A DNA stretch of 64,000 bases from Peterkaempfera bronchialis. GTDB taxonomy: Bacteria; Actinomycetota; Actinomycetes; Streptomycetales; Streptomycetaceae. The notes under the pieces are model-generated. The model did not search any database. It was given only the letters and a program-made list of their open reading frames with translations, and had not been told where the DNA came from. The stretch covers positions 124,001-188,000 of the forward strand of contig NZ_CP031264.1 in assembly GCF_003258605.2 (NCBI RefSeq), in the 5' to 3' direction. Shown here in pieces: positions 15,866-24,473 of this stretch (the first letter of the stretch is position 1; every line of letters starts with the position of its first letter). A program made the position numbers and the translations under genes.

Positions 15866-17059
15866 ATGACCGACAACGGCACTGCCCCCGTCCCCGAGCC
15901 CGCGGCCGACCGGGGCGCTGCGACAGGTCCCCTTGCCGGTATCCGCGTCGTGGAGCTCGCCGGGCTCGGCCCCGGGCCGATGGCCTCGATGATGCTCGCC
16001 GAAATGGGTGCGGATGTGGTGCGCGTCGACCGGCCGACACCCCCGGCCATCGCCGACGTACTCGACCGCGGCCGACGCTCGATCGTCGTCGACCTCAAAC
16101 ATCCGAGCGGCCCGGAGACGGTGCTGCGGCTCGCGGAGCGGGCGGACATCCTCCTGGAGGGCTACCGCCCTGGTGTCGCCGAGCGACTCGGCCTCGGCCC
16201 CGCCGAGGTGCGCCGGCGCAACCCGGCCCTGGTCTACGGCCGGATGACCGGCTGGGGTCAGCAGGGGCCGAGGGCGCACACGGCCGGCCACGACATCAAC
16301 TACATCTCCCTCACCGGCTCCCTCGGCGCGATCGGCCGCGCCGGTGGCCCCCCGCAGATCCCGCTCAACCTGCTGGGCGACTTCGGCGGTGGTGCGCTGT
16401 ACCTGGTGGTGGGCGTGCTGGCCGCGCTGCATCACGCGCGCGCCACCGGTCAGGGCCAGGTGGTCGATGCGGCCATCGTCGATGGTGTCAGCCACCTGTC
16501 GGCCATGATCTGGGCCGAGCGCCGCTACAAGGGCTGGACCGACGACCGCGGCAGCAATCTGCTGGACGGCGGGACGCCCTACTACGACGTCTACGAGACG
16601 GCAGACGGCGGCTGGTTCGCCGTGGGAGCCCTGGAGCCGCAGTTCTACGCTCGCCTGGTCGGACTGCTCGGTCTACCGGAGTGGGCGGACGCCCAGGACG
16701 ACCGGTCGCGCTGGCCGCAGATGCGCGAGGCGTTCCGCTCAGTGTTCGCCTCGCGTACCCGGGCGGAGTGGGAGGAGGTCTTCGACGGCACCGACGCCTG
16801 TGCGTCGCCGGTGCTGTCCTGGTCGGAGGCGGTGCGCGACCCCCATCTGGCCGCGCGCGGGGTGCACACCGTCGTAGACGGTGGGGAGGCACCGGCTCCG
16901 GCGCCTCGGTTCTCCCTCACGCCTGGTCGGATCGCAGAGCCGCAGGGGGACATCGGCAGCCGCAGCAGGGAGGTGCTCGCCGACTGGGGAGTCGAGCGCT
17001 TCGACGAACTGCTGTCCGAAGGAGCGGTCGTCCAGCGGGGCACTCCGGCGGCGCGGTGA
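15866..17059 (+). CDS. Alpha-methylacyl-CoA racemase-like CoA transferase
   Basis: A 397-residue CaiB/BaiF (family III) protein of the racemase branch. It begins 'GPLAGIRVVELAGLGPGPMA'. The catalytic pair expected from mycobacterial MCR is present: His142 in 'AGHDINYISLTG' and Asp172 in 'LLGDFGGG'. Such enzymes epimerise 2-methyl-branched acyl-CoAs so that acyl-CoA dehydrogenases can act on them. This implies that branched, sterol-like or terpenoid chains pass through the island. AGGAGAG lies 6 bases before the ATG. It has no close operon partner; the next gene is convergent. Confidence 0.9.
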   Translation: MTDNGTAPVPEPAADRGAATGPLAGIRVVELAGLGPGPMASMMLAEMGADVVRVDRPTPPAIADVLDRGRRSIVVDLKHPSGPETVLRLAERADILLEGYRPGVAERLGLGPAEVRRRNPALVYGRMTGWGQQGPRAHTAGHDINYISLTGSLGAIGRAGGPPQIPLNLLGDFGGGALYLVVGVLAALHHARATGQGQVVDAAIVDGVSHLSAMIWAERRYKGWTDDRGSNLLDGGTPYYDVYETADGGWFAVGALEPQFYARLVGLLGLPEWADAQDDRSRWPQMREAFRSVFASRTRAEWEEVFDGTDACASPVLSWSEAVRDPHLAARGVHTVVDGGEAPAPAPRFSLTPGRIAEPQGDIGSRSREVLADWGVERFDELLSEGAVVQRGTPAAR

Positions 17060-17577
17060 CGCCCGCGCGAGGGCTGCGGCGCCCCTGGCCCGGCGGACTC
17101 CCGAGCTCCTTGGACCGCCCAGGGACCACCTGGTCCGAGGCCCCGGGGGAAGGTCGTCCCGTGTCCCCTCCCCCGCCCCACGCCGCTGCCCAGAACGGGG
17201 CCGGGGGCGGTTCCAGCGACCACCCGCCCGTCGTCGGCCACCGGCCGGCTGCCACGGCGAACAGGGCGACCAGGGCGAATGCCTCGGTGGTCTCCCACCG
17301 GTCCACCGGTCCCCGGGCCGGGCGCATCACGGGTACGTCGGGAGGCGCCCGCCTGTCGCGCGTGCCTCCCGACGCGCCCGTTCGCCGGCTCTTCGCCACC
17401 CGCCGAGCGAGGCGGACGGCTCTCGGGCGAGGGGCGGCGGTACTGCCCTCGCGGACGTCGCCGGAGCCGTACAGCGGTTCCGCCATCACCGCCGGCCCGT
17501 CGCACCATCCGGCTCTGCCGGCCGCGCAGAGCGCCCCGGCCCGGACCGCTCGCCCGATCACCCCGGATTCCGCATCC
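17060..17577. other. Non-coding stretch
   Basis: This is 518 bases between convergent genes. Open frames exist on both strands, but all are proline/arginine-rich and low in complexity, and none resembles a known family. I could not find a convincing terminator hairpin. Confidence 0.4.
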
Positions 17578-18267
17578 TCAAACCGGCAGATCGGTGATCC
17601 GCACACCGGCGTGGCACTTGTAACGGCGGTTCACCGCGATCAGGTTGGCGGTCAGCGCCTCTATCTGTGCGGCGTTGCGCAGACGGCCGCCGTACACACC
17701 GCGGACTCCCGGAATGGTCTCCGCCAGTGCCTGGACCGCGTCGGTCGCCGACCGGTCATCGCCCAGGACCAGGACGTCACTGTCGATCGACGCCACCTCC
17801 AGGTCACCGAGCAGCACCGCCGACAGGTGGTGGAAGGCCGCGGTCACCGTGGAGTCGGGCAGCAGCTCCCTGGCCTGCTCCGCGGCACTGCCCTCGGCCA
17901 CCTTCAGCGGGTAAGGGCCCTGCTTGTCGAAGCCCAGGGGGTTCACACAGTCCACCACGACCTTTCCCGCGAGGGCCTCACCGAGCGAGGTGAGAAGGTC
18001 GGCATGCCCCTCGAACGGCACGACGACCAGCACGATGTCGGACCGCTGCGCGCACTCCTCGTTCGAGGCGCCCGTCACCCGTGACGAGCCGGCGACACGG
18101 GCGATGTCCGCGGCGGCCTCCTCCGCACGGTCGGCCTTGCGCGAGCCGATCACCACGGGCAGCCCGGCGGCGGCGAACCGGACCCCGAGCCCGCGCCCCT
18201 GTGGTCCACTGCCGCCGAGAATGCCGATGACCTGCTCCGGGGCAGGGGTCTGGACGTCCGCCGTCAT
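17578..18267 (-). CDS. npdG: F420-dependent NADP oxidoreductase (NpdG-like)
   Basis: A 229-residue protein with the N-terminal NADP-binding motif 'IGILGGSGPQGRGLGVRFAA' followed by 'VVIGSRKADRA'. The middle has 'VDCVNPLGFDKQG' and the end 'YKCHAGVRITDLPV', the signature of F420:NADPH oxidoreductases. It would pass hydride between NADPH and coenzyme F420, supplying reduced F420 to enzymes such as the luciferase-like protein at 21641. Two ATGs at 18270 and 18267 follow GAGGGAGAG; I chose the second for spacing. The upstream palindrome at 18298-18311 is a candidate operator. Confidence 0.87.
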   Translation of the reverse strand: MTADVQTPAPEQVIGILGGSGPQGRGLGVRFAAAGLPVVIGSRKADRAEEAAADIARVAGSSRVTGASNEECAQRSDIVLVVVPFEGHADLLTSLGEALAGKVVVDCVNPLGFDKQGPYPLKVAEGSAAEQARELLPDSTVTAAFHHLSAVLLGDLEVASIDSDVLVLGDDRSATDAVQALAETIPGVRGVYGGRLRNAAQIEALTANLIAVNRRYKCHAGVRITDLPV

Positions 18268-18297
18268 CATCTCTCCCTCATCAACATAGGTGACCAA

Positions 18298-18311
18298 GTT
18301 AATCAATTAAC
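18298..18311. promoter_or_regulatory. GTTAAT-CA-ATTAAC palindrome
   Basis: Perfect 6-bp arms around a 2-base spacer, about 31-44 bases upstream of the NpdG-like gene on the minus strand. The AT-only arms stand out in this GC-rich region. It could be bound by one of the two FadR-type regulators, or could form part of the -10 region. Confidence 0.45.
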
Positions 18312-18355
18312 CATATCAAGCAATCGGTGACAAGCCGGAGACCTGACCATGCCCG

Positions 18356-18368
18356 CAAGGTATCCTTG
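18356..18368. promoter_or_regulatory. CAAGG-TAT-CCTTG palindrome upstream of GntR gene
   Basis: A 13-base palindrome with perfect 5-bp arms, 67 bases upstream of the GntR start at 18436. Its size and symmetry suit a FadR-type operator, so it may be the autoregulatory site. Confidence 0.4.
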
Positions 18369-18435
18369 TGCAGGAAGTAAGCCAGGTTGACGCCGCACTC
18401 GAGTACGTGCGGCCGCGCGGCGAAGGAGCGGGTCG

Positions 18436-19257
18436 ATGGCGCAGTCGGGTGTCCGAAAGCTTGGGGACTCCCTACAGTCCAGGACCCAGGGCGGAGGAGC
18501 CCCCGAGGCGGAAGCCGTACGGCCACCCAAGACCGGTGAGCTCGTCGCCCGACGCCTGCGCCGGATGATCGTCGAGGGCACGCTCAAGGACGGCGACTTC
18601 CTGCCACGCGAGGCCGAACTGCTGGAGCACTTCGGAGTCTCCCGGCCGACCCTGCGGGAGGCAGTGCGCGTGATGGAGTCCGAGGGCCTGGTGGAACTGC
18701 GCCGCGGCTCACGCACCGGCGCCCGGATCACCGTCCCGGGGCCGGAAGCCGTCGCCCGCCCCGCGGCACTCCAGCTCCAGCTCGGCGGCGCCACCCTCGC
18801 CGACGTCTACACCGCCCGCAGCGCCATCGAACCACCCGCCGCCCGTCTGCTCGCTCTCAGCGGCGACGAACAGCGCTACGCCGCCCTTGAGGAGGCCATC
18901 GAGGAGGAACGCTCCAACCTGGGCCATCCCGACCGCTTCGCAGTCGGCGCCGCCCAGCTCCACCTGCGACTGGTCGAACTCTCCGGCAACCAGACCCTCG
19001 CGATCATGGCCGGCCTGGTCCACGAGATCATCCTGCGGCAGACACGGAGCGCCGTGCACGCCCGCCACGAAGCCTCACCGGCGAGCAGCCACGAGGAGCA
19101 CGAGCGGGCCCTGCGCGCCTACCAGAAGCTGCTGACGCTGGTCCGCTCGGGCCGCGGGGACGCCGCCGAGATCTACTGGCGCGAGCATCTCGACATCGCC
19201 GACAAGATGGTTCTCGCCGACCGCCAGACGGCCCGGATCATCGACATCCTGGACTGA
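18436..19257 (+). CDS. GntR-family (FadR-type) transcriptional regulator
   Basis: A 273-residue regulator. The winged helix-turn-helix reads 'REAELLEHFGVSRPTLREAV' with the wing 'GLVELRRGSRTGARITVP', and an FCD domain contains 'LRLVELSGNQTLAIMAGL'. It is clearly similar to the regulator at 1643, including 'ATLADVYTARSAIEPPAARL'. It is divergent from the F420 oxidoreductase gene, with candidate operators at 18298 and 18356. The last five codons (Asp-Ile-Leu-Asp-stop) are tandemly triplicated after the gene, giving three in-frame stops. Confidence 0.92.
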   Translation: MAQSGVRKLGDSLQSRTQGGGAPEAEAVRPPKTGELVARRLRRMIVEGTLKDGDFLPREAELLEHFGVSRPTLREAVRVMESEGLVELRRGSRTGARITVPGPEAVARPAALQLQLGGATLADVYTARSAIEPPAARLLALSGDEQRYAALEEAIEEERSNLGHPDRFAVGAAQLHLRLVELSGNQTLAIMAGLVHEIILRQTRSAVHARHEASPASSHEEHERALRAYQKLLTLVRSGRGDAAEIYWREHLDIADKMVLADRQTARIIDILD

Positions 19258-19287
19258 GACATCCTGGACTGAGACATCCTGGACTGA
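19243..19287 (+). repeat. Triple 15-bp tandem repeat across a stop codon
   Basis: The unit GACATCCTGGACTGA occurs three times without change at 19243, 19258 and 19273. The first copy is the end of the GntR gene. Because the unit is 15 bases, every copy keeps the stop codon in frame. It looks like replication slippage. Confidence 0.9.
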
Positions 19288-19385
19288 CCGTCCGCAGGAC
19301 GCGCACCATCCGGAACCGCGCACCCTGCTCATCAGGTCGGCCGTTCACCACGGCTCCCGTGCCCGTGCGCCGGGGGAAAGCCGGG

Positions 19386-20885
19386 TCAGTCGCCTGCCCC
19401 GGAGACCAGACGGGCCACCACGTTACGGCGCAGCAGCTTCCCGGTGACGGTCCTGGGCAGTTCCTCCCAGTGCTCGATGCGGTCCGGGGTCTTGCTCCCG
19501 CGCAGCGCACCGCGGACGAATGCGCGCAGTTCCTCGGACTCGACACCGGCACCGGACCGCGTGACCACCGCGGCTTCGATCCGCTGTCCCCACTCCTCGT
19601 CCGGGACGCCCACCACCGCCGCGTCCAGGACTGCGGGATGGCGCAGCAGCACGTCTTCTATCTCGGCGGGCGCGATGTTCTCGGCCCCCCGGATGATCGT
19701 GTCGTCCACCCTGCCGCCGATGAAGAGGTAGCCCTCCTCGTCCAGGTAGCCCTGGTCCCGGGTGTCGAAGTACCCCTTCTCGTCCACGGCCCTGCCGACA
19801 CCGGCGTACTCGGCCGCCACCTGTTCGCCCCGGACGCAGATGCGCCCCGTGACCCCCGGATCGACGGGCCGGTCCTCCATGTCGCGGATCTCCACCTCGA
19901 CCGTGGGCAGCACCCGGCCGACCGAGCCCAGGCGGGCGCGCACTGCGGTATCGTCGCTGGCCAGCGCCGCCCGGTGATCCTCCGGTCCGAGCACCGCGAT
20001 GGTGGAACTGGTCTCGGTGAGCCCGTAGGCGTTGACGAAGCCCACGTCGGGCCATGTCCTCAGCGCCCGCTCGATGACGGCCGTCGGCATCGGCGCGCCC
20101 CCGTAGGCGAGGGTGCGCAGGGTCGGCAGGGACTTGTCCGCGTCGGCCTCGTTGATCCGGGCGAGCATCGTGGGGACGACCATGGCGTTGGTGATGCCCT
20201 GGTCACGGACGAGTTGCAGCCACTCCGCGGGGGTGAATCGTTCCAGCACGACCGAGCGGCGGCCGGCATAGAGGTTGGTGAGGACATTCGCCACCGCTGC
20301 GATGTGGTACGGCGGGACGCTGACCAGCGCGGCGTCGTCCGCGTCGGCACCGGCGAACTCCACGGAGCCGAGGACGTAGGACACCAGGTTGTGGTGGCGC
20401 AGCAGCACGCCCTTCGGGGCGGAGGTGGTGCCGCTGGTGTAGATGACCACGGCCGGCACCTCGTCGTCTCCCGGCGGCAGGTCGTCCGGCACCTGCCCGT
20501 CGCAAGCGGCGTTCAGCCACGCCTCCGACGTCAGAGAGGAGATCCCGGCCCGGCGCAGCGCATCGGACTGGTCGTCGGGTGCGGCGATACCGAACGCCTT
20601 GGGGTGGTTGGCGAGCAGGGCGTCGAGTTGCTCGCTGCCGAGCCGGTAGTTCACCGGGACGAGGGGGACGCCGGCGCGGGCAGCCGCGAACAGTGCCACG
20701 GGGAAGGCGGGACCGTTGACGTCGAGGTAGACCACGGCGTCCGCGCCCGCCTCCCGGATGGCGGCCGCGCCCACGGCCGCGGCGTCGCGGAGCCGGGCGG
20801 CGGTCAGGCCGTCCTCCCGGCGGCCGATGGCCACACGGTCCCCGAAACCGTCGGCCGCCATGTCGAGCAGCATCGTCACATTCAT
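19386..20885 (-). CDS. Acyl-CoA synthetase (AMP-forming)
   Basis: A 499-residue adenylate-forming ligase. The A3 loop is 'VIYTSGTTSAPKGVLL', A5 is 'NAYGLTETSSTIAVL', and A7-A8 is 'GYFDTRDQGYLDEEG' and 'GGRVDDTIIRGAENIAPAE'. The usual TGD of A7 is 'TRD' here, a small departure. The A10 lysine is in 'RTVTGKLLRRNV'. It lies 27 bases downstream of a 102-residue conserved small protein and is probably co-transcribed with it. It activates an unidentified carboxylic acid. Confidence 0.9.
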   Translation of the reverse strand: MNVTMLLDMAADGFGDRVAIGRREDGLTAARLRDAAAVGAAAIREAGADAVVYLDVNGPAFPVALFAAARAGVPLVPVNYRLGSEQLDALLANHPKAFGIAAPDDQSDALRRAGISSLTSEAWLNAACDGQVPDDLPPGDDEVPAVVIYTSGTTSAPKGVLLRHHNLVSYVLGSVEFAGADADDAALVSVPPYHIAAVANVLTNLYAGRRSVVLERFTPAEWLQLVRDQGITNAMVVPTMLARINEADADKSLPTLRTLAYGGAPMPTAVIERALRTWPDVGFVNAYGLTETSSTIAVLGPEDHRAALASDDTAVRARLGSVGRVLPTVEVEIRDMEDRPVDPGVTGRICVRGEQVAAEYAGVGRAVDEKGYFDTRDQGYLDEEGYLFIGGRVDDTIIRGAENIAPAEIEDVLLRHPAVLDAAVVGVPDEEWGQRIEAAVVTRSGAGVESEELRAFVRGALRGSKTPDRIEHWEELPRTVTGKLLRRNVVARLVSGAGD

Positions 20886-20912
20886 GGGTGCAGTTCCTGT
20901 CCGGCGGCGGGT

Positions 20913-21221
20913 TCAGTCGGAGGCGGGCAGGGGCTTGGCCCCCTTGATCGGCAGCGGGCGGCCCTCGACCGCGAGCGTGCCCTGTCCGGCCTTGGTGCAG
21001 AGCAGCTCGATGCCGAGGTCGTCATCGGCGTAGCGCTTGCCGAGCTGGGTGCCGTCCATCTGGGCGGGGTCCGCCGTGCCGGGTGTGACCGGGCCGGCCT
21101 TGGAGTCCACCATGTCGGCACCGCCGCAGGTGATCGACACGTCTGTTTCGGGCGCACGCACCACGATCACGGCCGTCACATCGACGGTGCTGGCGAGGGT
21201 CTGTCCGACGCGTGGCTTCAT
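20913..21221 (-). CDS. Conserved small protein upstream of acyl-CoA synthetase
   Basis: A 102-residue protein starting at ATG 21221 after AAAGGAG. Visible blocks are 'VIVVRAPETDVSITCGGADM', 'GTQLGKRYADDDLGIELLCT' and 'LAVEGRPLPIKGAKPLPASD'. The two cysteines (in 'ITCGG' and 'ELLCTK') and the C-terminal block look constrained, like a small beta-rich fold. I recall similar small proteins beside acyl-CoA synthetases in mycobacteria and rhodococci, but I know of no function. The operon position suggests an accessory or carrier role to the synthetase at 19386. No signal peptide or membrane segment is present. Confidence 0.75.
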   Translation of the reverse strand: MKPRVGQTLASTVDVTAVIVVRAPETDVSITCGGADMVDSKAGPVTPGTADPAQMDGTQLGKRYADDDLGIELLCTKAGQGTLAVEGRPLPIKGAKPLPASD

Positions 21222-21640
21222 CGGCGAGCTCCTTTGCTCTTTTCGCGGTGTCGGTCTCTGGGTTGTCGGCTCATGTGCGAGTTGGCTGCCAGCTGACTGC
21301 CGGTTCGTGGCCGGTCCCGTCCGCCGCCGTCGCGGCTGCCCGGTCCGAGGGAGGCTCCGTCCGGCACCCGGCCGAGTCCTCGCGCGACCGAGCGCTCGGC
21401 AGCCCGGCAAGGCGACTGGGAGCCCCATGGGCCACCTCCGGTCCTCAATGGAGAAAAGATTAAACTTAACGACCTGGGAGGTGACAACGGGTGATCCCGG
21501 TTCCGCCATGCGGGACCCGGATCACCCCTGGAGCGACACCGCCGGGAGTCCGGCCGCGCACCTGGCAGTGACGGTCATCCATGGAAGCTGAGTTAAAACA
21601 GTAATATGATAACACTCATAGCGGGAGAGAGGGAGAGCTC
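21222..21640. promoter_or_regulatory. Divergent promoter region
   Basis: This is 419 bases between the minus-strand small-protein/synthetase operon and the plus-strand F420 enzyme gene. Two AT-rich patches stand out. One at about 21447-21475 contains GATTAAACTTAAC, the reverse complement of a GTTAA-type half-site pair. The other at about 21590-21620 contains 'GAGTTAAAACAGTAATATGA'. These are the likely promoters of the two directions. No gene is visible between them. Confidence 0.45.
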
Positions 21641-22693
21641 ATGCGTATCGGGATGCCGATGAAGTACAGCGGAGGGTTCACCGAGACGGTGGACGAGCTG
21701 GCCGACTACGAACAGGCCGGACTGGACGTCGTGCACGTCCCCGAGGCATACAGCTTCGACTCCGTCAGCCAGCTGGGGTACCTGGCCGCCCGGACCACCA
21801 GGCTGGAGATCGCCGCAGGTATCCTCAACATCTACTCACGCACGCCATCCCTGCTCGCCATGACGGCCGCGGGGCTGGACTACGTCTCCGGCGGACGCTT
21901 CGTCCTCGGTCTGGGAGCCTCCGGTCCGCAGGTCGTGGAGGGCTTCCACGGACTGCCGTACCACGCCCCGCTGGCGCGTACCCGCGAGGTCGCGGAGATC
22001 TGCCGCAAGGTCTGGCGCCGCGAGCCGGTCGTCCACGAGGGCACGCACTACCGGCTGCCGCTGGACCGGGAGCACGGCGGCTCGGGCGTCGGCAAGCCCC
22101 TCAAGCTCATCAACCACCCGGTGCGCGAGCGCATCCCGATGATCCTCGCGGCGCTCGGCCCGAAGAACGTCTCCCTGGCCGCCGAGCTGTTCGAGGGCTG
22201 GGAGCCGATCTTCTACTTCCCCGAGAGGGCGCGCGCCTCCTTCGGCGAGGCGCTCGACGCGGGCCTGGCCCGCCGGGACGCGGCCCTCGGTCCCTTGCAG
22301 ATCGTCGCCGACACCCATGTGGCGGTCGTGGACGACGACGAGGCGAAGGAGGAGGCGATGCAGCAGGTCCGCAACCACCTCGCCCTGTACGTCGGGGGGA
22401 TGGGCGCGCGGGGGAAGAACTTCTACAACGACCTCGCCCGCCGGTACGGGTTCGAGGAGGCGGCCACGAGCATCCAGGACCACTTCCTGGCCGGCCGCAG
22501 GGCCGAGGCCGCCGCCGCGGTACCCGACGCGCTGGTGCACGGCGTATCCCTCATCGGTTCGGTGGACTGGATCAAGGAGCGGGTCGCCGCCTTCGCCGAG
22601 ACCGGTGTGACCACGCTCAACGCGACGCCGCTGGCCGCCACCCACGAACAGCGCGTCCGTGACATCGCGACCCTCAAGGAAGCAGTCTCGTGA
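21641..22693 (+). CDS. LLM-class F420-dependent oxidoreductase
   Basis: A 350-residue luciferase-like TIM-barrel enzyme. It begins 'MRIGMPMKYSGGFTETVDEL', with 'GLDVVHVPEAYSFDS' and the family block 'DYVSGGRFVLGLGASGPQVV'. The C-terminal block is 'DALVHGVSLIGSVDWIKERV'. Close actinobacterial relatives use F420, although a few LLM enzymes use FMN. It would reduce or oxidise a CoA-bound or alcohol intermediate. GGGAGAGCTC stands before the ATG. It overlaps the TesB gene by 4 bases, and the F420 oxidoreductase at 17578 could supply its cofactor. Confidence 0.9.
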   Translation: MRIGMPMKYSGGFTETVDELADYEQAGLDVVHVPEAYSFDSVSQLGYLAARTTRLEIAAGILNIYSRTPSLLAMTAAGLDYVSGGRFVLGLGASGPQVVEGFHGLPYHAPLARTREVAEICRKVWRREPVVHEGTHYRLPLDREHGGSGVGKPLKLINHPVRERIPMILAALGPKNVSLAAELFEGWEPIFYFPERARASFGEALDAGLARRDAALGPLQIVADTHVAVVDDDEAKEEAMQQVRNHLALYVGGMGARGKNFYNDLARRYGFEEAATSIQDHFLAGRRAEAAAAVPDALVHGVSLIGSVDWIKERVAAFAETGVTTLNATPLAATHEQRVRDIATLKEAVS

Positions 22694-23517
22694 CCGCACA
22701 GATCCCCCTCCCCCACACCCCGCCGCCCGACCCGGACGAACGCTCCATGGACCCGCTGCTCGACATGCTCGACCTGGAGCAGATCGACACGGACCTCTAC
22801 CGGGGCACGTTCGTCTTCGCCGAGCCGTACTCGCTGTACGGCGGCCAGGTGGCGGCCCAGGCACTGCGCGCCGCAGGTCTGACCATCCCTGCGGACCGTC
22901 TGCCGCACTCGCTGCACGGCTACTTCCTGCGTCCCGGGGACGCTTCCCGCCCGACCGTGTTCCGTGTCGACCGGGACCGCGACGGCGGGTCCTTCTCCGC
23001 CCGCCGAGTGGTCGCCATCCAGAACGGCGCCGTCATCTTCAACATGTCAACGTCCTTCCACACCGCGAAGAGCGGTCAGGACAGACAGGTGACGGACCCG
23101 CCCCCCGCCCCTCGGCCCGAGGAGTGCCAGCCGTTCACCCTGCCCCGAGTGTTCTCCTTGGAGGGCCGGCGGCCGGAAGGTCCGGGACCGGACGAGTACT
23201 GCCCCATCCGGTTCTGGGCCCGCAGCACCCCTCAACTGGGTGAGGACCCGCTGCTGCACGCGTGCGTACTGACCTACCTGTCGGACATCACCTCCGGCCT
23301 GTTCGCCCTGGAGGACGGTCACAACCGGGCGGGGGCCAGCCTCGACCATGCGGTCTGGTTCCACCGGCCCGTACGGATGGACGACTGGGTGCTGATGGAC
23401 AACACCCCGCACAGCGTCGCCGCAGGACGCGGCTGGTACACCGGCTCGGTCTTCGACGGGTCGGGCCGACTGGCGGCCAGCTTCGCCCAGGAGGCGCTCT
23501 TCCGGCCGATGCGGTGA
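22690..23517 (+). CDS. tesB: Acyl-CoA thioesterase II (TesB)
   Basis: A 275-residue double-hotdog thioesterase that frees CoA from acyl-CoAs. It shows 'YGGQVAAQALRAAGLTI', 'SLHGYFLRPGDASRP', 'GGSFSARRVVAIQNG' and the C-terminal active-site region 'AGASLDHAVWFHRP'. The catalytic Asp is consistent with 'TYLSDITSGLFAL' or the 'SLDHAVWFH' segment. The GTG start overlaps the preceding stop (GTGA), so the gene is translationally coupled to the F420 enzyme. The hairpin at 23624-23668 closes the operon. A relic of a second TesB lies at 15621. Confidence 0.92.
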   Translation: MTAQIPLPHTPPPDPDERSMDPLLDMLDLEQIDTDLYRGTFVFAEPYSLYGGQVAAQALRAAGLTIPADRLPHSLHGYFLRPGDASRPTVFRVDRDRDGGSFSARRVVAIQNGAVIFNMSTSFHTAKSGQDRQVTDPPPAPRPEECQPFTLPRVFSLEGRRPEGPGPDEYCPIRFWARSTPQLGEDPLLHACVLTYLSDITSGLFALEDGHNRAGASLDHAVWFHRPVRMDDWVLMDNTPHSVAAGRGWYTGSVFDGSGRLAASFAQEALFRPMR

Positions 23518-23623
23518 ACGTCCCGCCGGGTGACGACCGTCCGTCCGGGCCGGGCTCGGACGCTCCTCCGGCCGGGGCGGCCCGGTCTGCCGTCCGGTCG
23601 GTGCGGCGTCCGCGGCGGTGGGT

Positions 23624-23668
23624 CCGCCGTGGTCCCTTCCTCTCGGGGGAAGGCCGGGACCACGGCGG
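23624..23668. terminator. 13-bp hairpin after TesB
   Basis: Perfect arms 23624-23636 and 23656-23668, with additional pairing in the 19-base loop (TTCC/GGAA). It is 106 bases past the TesB stop, a good intrinsic terminator of actinomycete type. Confidence 0.65.
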
Positions 23669-24473
23669 CCCGTCTCCCCTGCCACGCGCGGCGCGCGGAC
23701 ACCCGGCCCGCCGTCCGCTGGGCGTGCGGTGACGCGGCGATACCGCCCTGGCCGGCAGCCACACCACCACCAACGAGCAGGCGCCCGCTGCCGAACACCT
23801 ACCCGACGCATCACTCCTGCTCAGCAGCAGTGCCAGCACTCCCATGTCCGGTAAAGCCGACGTCGACCACTTGTGCGCCTGAGCCGGATCGGCCCGCACG
23901 GTCGCCCCGTACGCAGGTACCCGTGCCAGGCAGTCGGCGGAGCACGGGATTCCGGCGAAGAGGGCACGGGTGGAGCGCGACACAGGGCGCTGCGGCGGTG
24001 GGAACCGACGGGACATTCCTGTGGGCACCTGCGGTGCTGTGCCCGCGCTTGTCTGCACCGGTCTCGGACCGCCCACCGGCGTCCGACCTTGCCAGGGGGC
24101 AACTGGCTGAGCCGTCCGTTCTCCCGCCGCGGATCGCAGACGGTGACGAGCAGGACCTGCCTCAGCAAACAGGTCGAGCACGGTCCCGGACGTCGTCGGG
24201 CGGTCCAGCGCCGCCATGAATTCGCGCAGGAACTGCGCTACGTCGCCTCGCAGACTGCCGGTGTCAGGAGAGCCCGTGGTCATCGCCTGCTTGGAAAGGC
24301 CAGCGTCGGTACAGGCGGCCCGGATCGGCATATCGCCATGGCGGTGGCGTCGATGCGACCGGACGGCCGAATGCCGGGTGGCGGCGCAGAAGGGCCTTCG
24401 TAGGCTTGGTGGCGTCGGCCTACGGGCCTCCTGTCGGGGGCTCGCCCTGTGGTGTGTTCAAAGGAGAGACGGG
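23669..24473. other. Mostly gene-free spacer with possible TetR remnant
   Basis: About 800 bases with no intact gene. On the minus strand, about 24331-24160 reads 'PIRAACTDAGLSKQ' then 'DTGSLRGDVAQFLREFMAAL' then 'DRPTTSGTVLDLFAEA'. This resembles the C-terminal ligand domain of TetR_C_11 regulators. No helix-turn-helix accompanies it, so it would be a fragment. The rest shows nothing recognisable. Confidence 0.35.

Noticed and set aside
15745-18084. A 779-codon plus-strand frame running across the racemase-like gene, the spacer and the F420 oxidoreductase gene
   Set aside because: It crosses two well-supported genes in other frames and its composition is Arg/Pro-rich without motifs.
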